Source: an uncultured Collinsella sp. (GTDB lineage: Bacteria; Actinomycetota; Coriobacteriia; Coriobacteriales; Coriobacteriaceae). From it: a DNA stretch of 11,140 nt. Location of the stretch: positions 1-11,140 of the forward strand of contig CABSDO010000069.1 in assembly GCA_902476475.1 (NCBI GenBank), written 5' to 3'. The position numbers were made by a program, and so were the translations under genes. Of the stretch, positions 1 to 6,268 are shown piece after piece; position 1 is the first letter of the stretch, and each line of letters opens with the position of its first letter. The notes beneath the pieces were generated by a model. That model ran no database searches, was not told the DNA's origin, and saw only the letters and a program-made list of their open reading frames with translations.

Positions 1-603
1 GGCGCCGGTCAGTACGGCGACTGCTGGCTGCGCGTGGAGCCGCTCATTGGGCCCGACGGCACGAGCGACGGCTATGAGTTTGTTGACGAGGTCGTGGGTG
101 GCCGCATCCCGCGCTCGCTGATCCCCGCTGTGGACAAGGGTGTCCAGGAGACCATGAAGGACGGCATCATTGCCGGCTACCCGCTCACGGGCATTCGCGT
201 GGCTGTGTATGACGGCTCGTATCATAGCGTCGACTCCAACGAGATGGCGTTCCGCGCGGCGGCTCGCATCGGTCTGCGCAAGGCATGCGCCGATGCCGAC
301 CCGGTGGTGCTGGAGCCCATCGAGGAAATCACGGTGACTATCCCCGAGAGCTACGCCGGCGCCGTGATGGGCGACATCTCGGCCTCGCGCGGTCGCGTGA
401 CGGGTATGGAGACCGATGAGCGCGGCGATACCGTGGTCATTGCCCAGGCGCCGCTGGCCGAGCTGACGGATTATTCGACGCGCCTGCGCTCTATCACGCG
501 CGGCACGGGCGACTTTACCATGAAGCCCGCTGGCTATGAACAGGTGCCTTATGACGTTCAGGCCAAGCTGGTCGAGCGCTATGAGGAGGGTCGCGCCAAG
601 TAG
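1..603 (+). CDS. Elongation factor G-like protein, C-terminal part (5' end outside window)
   Basis: This is a GTPase-family translation factor acting on the ribosome; only domains IV and V are in the window. The reading frame is open from base 1 (GAGQYGDCWLRVEPL), then shows the domain IV pattern GYEFVDEVVGGRIPRSLIPAVDKG and GSYHSVDSNEMAF, and the domain V pattern LEPIEEITVTIPE, GDISASRGRVTGM and YSTRLRSITRGTGDFTM. These line up segment by segment with EF-G. The domain V wording (RGRVTGM, RGTGDFTM, GYEQVP) departs from housekeeping EF-G (RRGMLKGQ, KGRASYTMEF), which suggests an EF-G-like paralogue of the EF-G2 kind. The G domain that would settle this is missing. A plus-strand terminator follows the TAG stop within 40 bases. 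Family assignment is certain; the choice between main EF-G and paralogue is not. Confidence 0.9.
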   Translation, partial: GAGQYGDCWLRVEPLIGPDGTSDGYEFVDEVVGGRIPRSLIPAVDKGVQETMKDGIIAGYPLTGIRVAVYDGSYHSVDSNEMAFRAAARIGLRKACADADPVVLEPIEEITVTIPESYAGAVMGDISASRGRVTGMETDERGDTVVIAQAPLAELTDYSTRLRSITRGTGDFTMKPAGYEQVPYDVQAKLVERYEEGRAK

Positions 604-637
604 CGCGTGACTTTGCCTGCAACATATATGCCGATGT

Positions 638-673
638 AAGGGCCGCTCTGGGCAATCCAGGGCGGCCCTTTTT
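638..673 (+). terminator. Rho-independent terminator of the EF-G-like gene
   Basis: AAGGGCCGC (638-646) pairs with GCGGCCCTT (662-670). The stem continues with a G-U pair and CTGG/CCAG, leaving a very short loop around CAA, and a T run spans 669-673. The T tract is on the plus strand only, so it serves the EF-G-like gene. On the minus strand the same hairpin lies beyond the nuclease gene but has no clear U tract. Confidence 0.85.
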
Positions 674-717
674 GATCCCCAGCGGGGTTGCAAATCGGTT
701 CTTGTCGTGGCTCGGGG

Positions 718-1701
718 CTAGTCCCCCGAGGCCTGATTGCGGCCGGTGGCGTAGTCGATCTGCACGTGCGGCTGCAGGTTGTAGCAGTACACGTGGAAGC
801 AGAGGGTCTTGCCGTGGTCCTCGATCGATTGTGCTTCCAGACGAACGCCACGACAGACGAGTTCCTCTTCGTTGTACATGGGCGTGACGCGGTAGAGCAC
901 ATGGTTGCCCGTGTCGCGGATGTAGTCGAGGATCTGCTCTTCAAACGGTAGCATGCCCGTCTCGTTGAGATAACGCGTGCCGGTGAGGAGATTTTTGCGG
1001 TTGGCGTTTTCGCCGCAGAGCGACCAGGCGATGAGGTGGCAGCGGTTGTAGAGGCTCTGGCTTGGAATAAAGTCGTAGCGCTGCTGGTGCCATCCGGCGG
1101 GGTGGATACGCGAGATGTCGCCGCGCTTGCCCTGTCCGAGCGACTCGGGGCCTACGCAGGCGAGCGCCTTGCGAGTGCGGCCCAAGCTGTCGAGCTTGGA
1201 GAATTTCTTAAAGCAGCCTTCTTCGGTGGCACGTTCATACTCGTCAAGCGTGAACGACGGCGTGCCGAGCGGGTGCGTGCTGTCGGCGCGCAGGGCGACG
1301 TAGGGGTTACCCGCGTAGTCGGGAATGCTGCTGAGGTATACGCCGCGGGCGCGGTTGAGGTCGGGGTTTTCGACCTCGTCGATGGGGGTGGCGGCACTGT
1401 CCGCGGAGGCGTTGTCATCGGTGCCGGACGCGGCGGAATCGGAGCCATCGCCAGAGTCTTGGCTATTTTGAGAGTCCGAGGAGCTCGCTGTTCCCGATTC
1501 GAGCCGGGCAACCAGGTCTGCCTCGTCGTCAGTGCGGCTGGGACTCTCGTCTTGCTTCTCGGCCAGGGCTACCGCCTGCTCATCACTTTGCGGCGAGAGT
1601 AGTCTGGGCGCCCCGTCGAGCGACCCTGTGAACAACGCAAACCCCAGCACCACGGCGGTGCCGATGGAAAGTGCTTGCTTGTAGGCGGACTTGCGCGACA
1701 T
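718..1701 (-). CDS. Secreted DNA/RNA non-specific endonuclease (EndA-like)
   Basis: A 327-residue protein predicted to be exported and to cleave nucleic acid outside the cell. The N-terminus has charged residues (R3, K4, K8) and a hydrophobic stretch at about 10-28, fitting a signal peptide or membrane anchor. Residues about 50-105 are a low-complexity linker rich in Ser, Asp and Ala. The catalytic domain (about 115-320) has YNRCHLIAW with candidate catalytic His222, then NRKNLLTGTRYLN with N237 and N246 as probable metal ligands. It ends with LYRVTPMYNEEELV and HVQIDYATG, which match the C-terminal part of streptococcal EndA. The order fits the EndA-type nuclease family (DRGH-type beta-beta-alpha-Me fold), here with NRCH for DRGH. 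The ATG at 1701 is preceded by GGAG five bases away. It lies 129 bp downstream of the LacI-type gene on the same strand with no clear terminator between, so co-transcription is possible. Seven Cys residues in the domain could form disulfides. Confidence 0.85.
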   Translation of the reverse strand: MSRKSAYKQALSIGTAVVLGFALFTGSLDGAPRLLSPQSDEQAVALAEKQDESPSRTDDEADLVARLESGTASSSDSQNSQDSGDGSDSAASGTDDNASADSAATPIDEVENPDLNRARGVYLSSIPDYAGNPYVALRADSTHPLGTPSFTLDEYERATEEGCFKKFSKLDSLGRTRKALACVGPESLGQGKRGDISRIHPAGWHQQRYDFIPSQSLYNRCHLIAWSLCGENANRKNLLTGTRYLNETGMLPFEEQILDYIRDTGNHVLYRVTPMYNEEELVCRGVRLEAQSIEDHGKTLCFHVYCYNLQPHVQIDYATGRNQASGD

Positions 1702-1830
1702 GGAGGCTCCTGGATGGACGGTTGGGAATCTACCAGTCTAGCAGGAGCCGGCAGGGGCCGTTCTGTCGAACAAATACTTAAGATTTGGGACAAACGCTAC
1801 GGATTCAATTGCCTCATATTTGACGTATGG

Positions 1831-2841
1831 CTAGATCGAGGTGGAACCGAGCCAATTGAGTTTACATTCGAGAATGCGCTGCTCACCTGGCGTGCTGCTG
1901 CCATCGAGTAGCGCGAGGAGCATCTCGGCCGCCTCTCTGCCTTCCTGGTCGACGGGCTCGATGATCGTGGAGACGGTCGGCGTGGTGAGGTTGGTCCAGT
2001 CTTCGCAGTTGAGTCCCAAAAGACCGATTTGCTGCGGAAGTAGATGGGCCATGGGCTGGAGAGCCTTGTAGACACGGGGAAGTGCCCACTGATTTTGCAC
2101 GAAGATAAGGGTTCGCTTGGCGGGGTTGAACTTGTATTTAAAGTACTCGGTAAGCTCACCGACCGACGGCTTGTTGTGGTCGATGGGAATCGCTTTGTAG
2201 AGCTGTCCGTTCGCTGCCAGCGCCTCGGCATACCCCTGAAAACGCTCCATGCGGGTGCGCATTTCGGTCATGTTGGCGGCAATGGAAAAGAAATCTTCGT
2301 AACCGGCGTCGAGGAGTGCCTGCGTGGCGTTGTACACACCGTCGTAAAGGTTGGTTTTGATCCAGCTGGTACCTGGGCTATAGATGGCCGCATCGAAAAA
2401 GACGACGGGCTTACCGGCGCGCTTGATGCGGTCATGGACGGCCTTGAAATTTGCCGTGGGCTGGATGATAAAGCCATCGACGCCCAGCGAGAGCATTTTG
2501 TCGACATACATGAGCTCGGTTTCGGGGTTAAAGTTGCTCGTGCAAACGACCGTCTGGTAGCCCGCGGGGAGCATGACCTGCTCCATGCCGTTGAGGACGA
2601 GGCCCGCCCACTTGTTGGTGTTATCCAAAATGATAATGGCGATGACGTGGGTCTGTTTGCCGGTGAGTGTTTGCGCCTGGGCGTTGGGGACGTATCCCAG
2701 CTCCTTGATGACGCGCGCAATCTTTGCCTGCGTCTTCTCGCTAAGCTTTTCTCGTTTGTCGTTGAGGTAATACGAGACGCTTGCCGTCGAGGTTCCCGCC
2801 TCTCGAGCGACGTCTGCGATCGTAACGCGCTGTTTTGCCAC
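1831..2841 (-). CDS. LacI/GalR-family transcriptional regulator
   Basis: A 336-residue DNA-binding regulator, full length for the family. The N-terminal helix-turn-helix is at about 6-27 (VTIADVAREAGTSTASVSYYLN), with the hinge region YVPNAQAQTLTGKQT at 50-64. A periplasmic-binding-protein-like ligand domain follows, recognisable from IAIIILDNTNKWAGLVLNGME through GVDGFIIQPT to the end. I place the start at a GTG (2839-2841) because GAAAGGAG sits about five bases upstream and the HTH begins at the normal distance. The longer open frame up to 3057 would add 72 residues unlike any LacI N-terminus. The gene is divergent from the PTS operon across the regulatory region, so its likely role is control of that operon and of itself, with an incoming sugar phosphate as effector. 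The effector cannot be read from the sequence. Confidence 0.92.
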   Translation of the reverse strand: MAKQRVTIADVAREAGTSTASVSYYLNDKREKLSEKTQAKIARVIKELGYVPNAQAQTLTGKQTHVIAIIILDNTNKWAGLVLNGMEQVMLPAGYQTVVCTSNFNPETELMYVDKMLSLGVDGFIIQPTANFKAVHDRIKRAGKPVVFFDAAIYSPGTSWIKTNLYDGVYNATQALLDAGYEDFFSIAANMTEMRTRMERFQGYAEALAANGQLYKAIPIDHNKPSVGELTEYFKYKFNPAKRTLIFVQNQWALPRVYKALQPMAHLLPQQIGLLGLNCEDWTNLTTPTVSTIIEPVDQEGREAAEMLLALLDGSSTPGEQRILECKLNWLGSTSI

Positions 2842-3252
2842 AGCGGCTCCTTTCGACACATTGCGTTTCTTGGCACGGTGGCTTGCATTCGGGTTACAGA
2901 CGCGTGCTTCTGTCTGTCCTTTCGCCCTTCTATGAGTATGCAACAAGACGGTATTCGTGGGCTCAAAAATTCGTGGCGGGCACGCAAGACCGCCGTCTAC
3001 CGAGAAAATCAAATACTTCTTGACTTTTAAGAAAAGGGTCAAAAACGCAGGATTCATTTTAGGTTAAGCGTATAACTAAATTGCATAACTAGCGCTCTGA
3101 CCTGCGCGTTTACCGAAATGAACTCGATTTATCGATGTTGGAAATCTATATTGGTCTTGTCGAAAAGACAGCAAGTCCAAACGGCAGGGGATGCTCCGGA
3201 GGCCTCCGCAAACGGTGTCTTGCGCACGCAACTCTATGAAAAGAGGGAAGCA
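2842..3252. promoter_or_regulatory. Divergent regulatory region between the LacI-type gene and the PTS operon
   Basis: These 411 bases hold no convincing gene; the open frames crossing them are extensions of the flanking genes. The region 2990-3150 is clearly more AT-rich than the genes, as expected for back-to-back promoters. Visible elements are TTGAC...GTCAA with an inner CTTTT/AAAAG dyad (3020-3042), two dyads with a central CG at 3063-3076 and 3091-3096, a near-palindrome TCGATTTATCGA (3124-3135), a small hairpin GTCTT/AAGAC (3154-3169), and a 12-bp palindrome flanked by direct repeats (3178-3215). TATAAC at 3071-3076 could be a plus-strand -10, but no good -35 lies at the right distance. 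TTGACC read on the minus strand at 3042-3037 is a possible -35 for the regulator gene. Promoter positions are therefore unresolved. Confidence 0.6.
3063..3076. promoter_or_regulatory. Candidate LacI-family operator
   Basis: GTTAAGCGTATAAC is an imperfect 14-bp dyad, with 10 of 14 positions symmetric around a central CG. An even-length dyad with a central CpG is typical of LacI/GalR operators. A second CG-centred palindrome, AGCGCT, is centred 24 bp away (3091-3096). The site overlaps the best -10-like hexamer for the operon, which would suit a repressor. It is a weak match found by eye, and no second full copy was found in the window. Confidence 0.3.
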
Positions 3253-4725
3253 ATGAAGATCGTAGGCGTTGCCGCCTGTACCGTGGGTATCGCCCACACG
3301 TATATGGCCCAGAAGGCGATTCAGGATGAATGCGCCGCCCGTGGCATCGAGTGCAAGGTCGAGGCTCAGGGTGGCCTGGGTATCGAGAATGAGCTCACGC
3401 AGGAAGACGTGGACTCCGCCGACCTAGTCCTGGAGTCCGTCGACGTGGGTGTCGAGAACGAGGACCGTTTTGAGCAGAAGATGGCCGAGGGCAAGTTCCT
3501 CAAGGTCGGTACTTCCGACGTGATCGCCGATCCGGTCAAGACCATCGACCAGGCTGTTGAGATTATCAAGGCGACGGGTGGCGCCGTTGACGCGCCCAAG
3601 GCCGAGGCCAAGGCAGAGAAGAAGGCCGTCTCCGCTGCCCCGCAGGCCCCGACACCGGCGTCCAAGCAGTCTATCTTTGCCGATCCTGGCAAGACGCTGC
3701 TCAATGCATTCAATACCGGCGTTTCCTATTTTATCCCCATTGTCGTTATCGGTGGCGTGTTCCTCGCCTTCTCGTTGGCATCCGGTACTGCTGGTGCTAG
3801 CGGTATGGAGGTCACCAACCCGTTGATGGTGAGCCTTAACACCATCGGCATGGCCGGCATCTCTATGATGATTCCGGTGCTTGCGGCATACATCGCCTAC
3901 TCGATGGCCGGCAAGCCCGCGCTTGCCCCTGGCTTCGTCCTGGGCTACTTGGTCAACAACGCCGTCGTCACCCCGAGTGGCAACAGCGTTTCGACCGGCT
4001 TCTTGGGCGCCATGATCATGGCTGTCATCTGCGGTTACTTTGTCCGCTGGATGAAGACCTGGAAGGTCAACAACACCATCCAGACCATCATGCCGATCCT
4101 GATCATCCCGATTCTGACCTCGCTCGTCCTGGGCATGGCCTACATCTACATCCTGGCCACGCCGCTTGGCTTTGTGATGGATTGGCTCACCAGCGTGCTC
4201 GGTAGCCTGCAGGGCGGCTCCGCCGTCGTCCTGGGCCTGGTCATTGGTGTTATGACCGCCTTCGATATGGGCGGCCCCATCAACAAGACCGCTTCGACCT
4301 TTACTATGGCCATCATGGCCTCCGGCATCTATGGCCCCAACGGCATGTTCCGCGTCGCCGTCGCCATTCCCCCGATTGCCTGCGGCCTTGCTGCGCTCAT
4401 CGCCAAGAACAAGTTCGATGACGCCGATCGCCAGATGGGTATCTCCGCACTGTTCATGGGCTGCATCGGCATTACCGAGGGCGCTATCCCCTTCGCGGTC
4501 AAGGACCTCGGTCACACCCTGCCCGGCATCTGCATCGGCTCTGCCGTGGGTGCGGCGCTCGCCGCCTTCCAGGGTATCGACTGCTACGTCCCGCACGGTG
4601 GCTTTATCGTCGCCCTTGCCACCAACAACGTCGCGCTGTTCTGCATGGACATCGTGATTGGCTCCGTGGTCGCCGCTGCAATTCTGATTGCCATGAAGCC
4701 CACGCTCGATAAGCAGGCCAAGTAA
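3253..4725 (+). CDS. PTS fructose-type EIIBC component
   Basis: A 490-residue membrane sugar permease with a cytoplasmic phosphotransfer domain. The EIIB domain (about 1-100) starts MKIVGVAACTVGIAHTYMA, with Cys9 the phosphorylated cysteine. An Ala/Lys/Pro linker covers about 112-140. The EIIC domain (about 145-480) has several hydrophobic segments and fructose-family motifs GGPINKTAS (340-348), GCIGITEGAIPF (403-414) and PHGG (447-450). There is no EIIA domain; one is encoded at the end of the operon. I chose the ATG at 3253 because AGAGGGA lies just upstream and EIIB begins there. An upstream in-frame ATG at 3118 would add 45 unconserved residues. The usual CPTGIAHT around the phosphocysteine reads CTVGIAHT here. 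The substrate is probably a ketose or polyol-type sugar, but fructose itself is not assured because no 1-phosphofructokinase gene accompanies it. Confidence 0.92.
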   Translation: MKIVGVAACTVGIAHTYMAQKAIQDECAARGIECKVEAQGGLGIENELTQEDVDSADLVLESVDVGVENEDRFEQKMAEGKFLKVGTSDVIADPVKTIDQAVEIIKATGGAVDAPKAEAKAEKKAVSAAPQAPTPASKQSIFADPGKTLLNAFNTGVSYFIPIVVIGGVFLAFSLASGTAGASGMEVTNPLMVSLNTIGMAGISMMIPVLAAYIAYSMAGKPALAPGFVLGYLVNNAVVTPSGNSVSTGFLGAMIMAVICGYFVRWMKTWKVNNTIQTIMPILIIPILTSLVLGMAYIYILATPLGFVMDWLTSVLGSLQGGSAVVLGLVIGVMTAFDMGGPINKTASTFTMAIMASGIYGPNGMFRVAVAIPPIACGLAALIAKNKFDDADRQMGISALFMGCIGITEGAIPFAVKDLGHTLPGICIGSAVGAALAAFQGIDCYVPHGGFIVALATNNVALFCMDIVIGSVVAAAILIAMKPTLDKQAK

Positions 4726-4739
4726 ACCTTTAAGGACTC

Positions 4740-4800
4740 CGGTTGTGCGGAGGGATGGATTTGACTCCGCACAACCGCCCCTACACAACAAAATCCATCC
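4740..4800 (+). ncRNA. Interlocked inverted repeats, candidate pseudoknot in operon mRNA
   Basis: Between the EIIBC stop and the next gene, CGGTTGTGCGGAG (4740-4752) is perfectly complementary to CTCCGCACAACCG (4765-4777), enclosing a 12-nt loop. That loop begins GGATGGATTT (4753-4762), which is perfectly complementary to AAATCCATCC (4791-4800) outside the hairpin. The order A-B-A'-B' is that of an H-type pseudoknot. With no spacer between the first two strands, all 23 pairs cannot form at once, so either a shortened pseudoknot or two competing folds is expected. No U tract follows, so it is not a simple terminator. It could set mRNA stability, processing or expression of the downstream genes. 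Confidence 0.5.
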
Positions 4801-4869
4801 GTACTGATAGGGCCCGCATTTGGGTCCCAGGGAACTTTTGTCAAAAATCCTCTGGAGAAGGAGAACGAA
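4801..4869 (+). promoter_or_regulatory. Structured leader just upstream of the GatZ-like gene
   Basis: A small hairpin GGGCCC/GGGTCCC with one bulged base lies at about 4810-4828. It is followed by an imperfect hairpin whose arms are CCAG-GGA-TTTT and AAAA-TCC-CTGG and end just before the ribosome binding site GGAGAAGGAG. That site lies about six bases from the ATG at 4870. The arrangement leaves the binding site at the edge of a helix. Stability was judged by eye only. Confidence 0.3.
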
Positions 4870-6144
4870 ATGTCCAACCTCACCATCCGTCAGGCCGTTC
4901 AGGGCATGCTCAAGCTGCAGGATAGCGGCGATCACGCAACCATGGTCGGCATTGGCCCCATGAGCCCCAACCTGATTCAGGCCGTGTTCGAGCTTGCCAA
5001 GGACGAGGATTTCCCGCCCATGTTTATCGCCAGCCGCAACCAGGTCGATATGGACGAGATGGGCGCCGGCTACGTCAACGGTTGGGACCAGACGCGCTTT
5101 GCCGCCGACATCAAGAAGGTTGCCGACGAGGTGGGTTACACTGGCCCGTACTACCTGTGCCGAGATCACGGCGGTCCGTGGCAGCGCGACGAGGAGCGTA
5201 ACGCCCACCTGCCCGAGGACGAGGCCATGGAGCTCGCCCGCAAGTCCTTCGTCGCCGACATGGAGGCAGGCTTTGACCTGCTGATGGTCGACCCCACCAA
5301 GGATCCCTATCAGATCGGCAAGGTTATTCCGCTCGACGTGGTGCTTCGCCGCACGATCGATCTTATCGACTACCTTGAGCAGTACCGTCGCGAGCATAAC
5401 CTGCCCGAGGTCGCCTATGAGGTCGGTACCGAGGAGACCAATGGCGGCTTGACCTCTACCGATAAGTACGAGGAGTTCATTTCTCAGCTGCAGCCCGAGC
5501 TCGAGAAGCGCGGCTGCCCCATGCCCACCTTTATCGTCGGCCAGACCGGTACGCTCACCCGTTGGACCGAGCAGGTCGGCCATTACAACTTCAAGAATGC
5601 CCGCGAGCTCGCCGACATGGCTAAGCGCTACGGCGTGGGCCTGAAGGAGCACAACGCCGACTATCTGGACGACGCGACGCTGCTCGAGCACATCCCGGCA
5701 CACGTGACCGCCTCCAACGTTGCTCCGCAGTATGGCACCGAGGAGACCCGCGCCTACCTCAAGCTCTGCGCCACCGAGCAGATCCTGGTCGACAACGGTC
5801 TGTGCGATGACCCCTCCGACCTGTATCACACCCTGCTGGTCAAGGCTATCAAGACCGAGCGCTGGCGCAAGTGGATGACTGGCGACGACGTCAACCTGCA
5901 GGTCGACGACATTCTTGCCGACGATGAGCTCAGCCTGAAGATCCTGGATGTCTCCGGTCACTATGCGTTCAACGATCCTGAGGTCAAGGAGCAGGTCGAG
6001 AAGCTCTACCGCAACCTCGCCGCTCAGGACATCGACGGCAAGCGCTTTGTCATCGAGCACATCAAGCGCCCGATCAAGCAGTACGTCGTCGGTCTTAACC
6101 TCAAGGGCGTCACGACCCGCATCGAGGCCGCTCTTGCCGAGTAA
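4870..6144 (+). CDS. GatZ/KbaZ-family protein (annotated class: tagatose-bisphosphate aldolase non-catalytic subunit)
   Basis: A 424-residue cytoplasmic TIM-barrel protein, normal length for the GatZ/KbaZ/AgaZ family. It aligns with E. coli GatZ throughout: SRNQVD...GAGYVNGWDQTRF (GatZ SNQVNQFGGYTG), CRDHGGPWQ at 97-105 (GDHLGPNCWQ), LLMVDPTKD (IHLDAS), YEVGTEETNGG at 183-193 (YVIGTEVPVPGG), EHNADYLDD at 260-268 (EHS/AHSTDYQT) and APQYGTEETRAYL (GPALTFALREA). The last block is strongly changed, so this is a divergent subfamily. In E. coli the family supports the catalytic aldolase GatY/KbaY, but no such gene is present here. From memory, some stand-alone members are reported to epimerise fructose-6-P and tagatose-6-P at C4. 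A ketose-phosphate epimerase role therefore fits the context, as inference. The start has an excellent Shine-Dalgarno sequence (GGAGAAGGAG). Confidence 0.85.
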   Translation: MSNLTIRQAVQGMLKLQDSGDHATMVGIGPMSPNLIQAVFELAKDEDFPPMFIASRNQVDMDEMGAGYVNGWDQTRFAADIKKVADEVGYTGPYYLCRDHGGPWQRDEERNAHLPEDEAMELARKSFVADMEAGFDLLMVDPTKDPYQIGKVIPLDVVLRRTIDLIDYLEQYRREHNLPEVAYEVGTEETNGGLTSTDKYEEFISQLQPELEKRGCPMPTFIVGQTGTLTRWTEQVGHYNFKNARELADMAKRYGVGLKEHNADYLDDATLLEHIPAHVTASNVAPQYGTEETRAYLKLCATEQILVDNGLCDDPSDLYHTLLVKAIKTERWRKWMTGDDVNLQVDDILADDELSLKILDVSGHYAFNDPEVKEQVEKLYRNLAAQDIDGKRFVIEHIKRPIKQYVVGLNLKGVTTRIEAALAE

Positions 6145-6163
6145 GTAGCTTTTCCTACGCGAC

Positions 6164-6199
6164 GCCGGGCCTGGGGCATGTCCCAGCTGCAGGCCCGGC
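6164..6199 (+). repeat. GC-rich hairpin after the GatZ-like gene
   Basis: GCCGGGC (6164-6170) pairs with GCCCGGC (6193-6199). Inside it CTGGG (6171-6175) pairs with CCCAG (6182-6186), leaving six unpaired bases on the 3' side; an alternative register extends the outer stem with CT/AG. There is no U tract directly after it. It sits 20 bases beyond the stop codon and directly before a second, repeat-type hairpin. It may slow or partly end transcription between the first two and last four operon genes. Confidence 0.5.
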
Positions 6200-6201
6200 A
6201 C

Positions 6202-6232
6202 ATGGGACAAAGGGGCAGTCCCTTTGTCCCAT
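6202..6232. repeat. Intergenic palindromic repeat (GGGACAAAGGG type)
   Basis: ATGGGACAAAGGG (6202-6214) is perfectly complementary to CCCTTTGTCCCAT (6220-6232) around the 5-nt loop GCAGT. This is a 13-bp stem followed by TCTTTTGAGTTTT, which could act as a weak U tract. From memory, near-identical palindromes are scattered through Collinsella intergenic regions, so I read it as a dispersed repeat rather than an element private to this operon. Only one copy is in the window. Confidence 0.6.
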
Positions 6233-6268
6233 TCTTTTGAGTTTTAGCTTCCTTTGAAGGGGTTCACC

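Noticed and set aside
1030..1050. NRCH in place of DRGH in the nuclease as a sign of inactivation
   Set aside because: The His and downstream Asn residues are kept, and I recall NRCH/NRGH variants as common in gut Firmicutes and Actinobacteria nucleases of this family, so it is not evidence of loss of function.
2044..3030. 328-codon open frame on the plus strand over the LacI-type gene
   Set aside because: It is the antisense shadow of a well-supported LacI-family gene, has no suitable ribosome binding site, and matches no family I recognise.
2842..3057. N-terminal extension of the LacI-type regulator by 72 residues
   Set aside because: The extension resembles no LacI N-terminus and runs through AT-rich promoter-like DNA; the GTG at 2841 has a strong ribosome binding site and the normal distance to the HTH.
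3118..3252. Upstream ATG giving a 45-residue extension of EIIBC
   Set aside because: EIIB domains begin directly with the MKIVGVAAC-type strand, and the ATG at 3253 has its own binding site.
3424..6210. 928-codon open frame on the minus strand
   Set aside because: It runs antisense through the EIIBC and GatZ-like genes, both of which have clear family motifs. The translation is Gly/Asp/His/Val-rich with no recognisable domain, as expected from GC-rich codon bias in the opposite frame.
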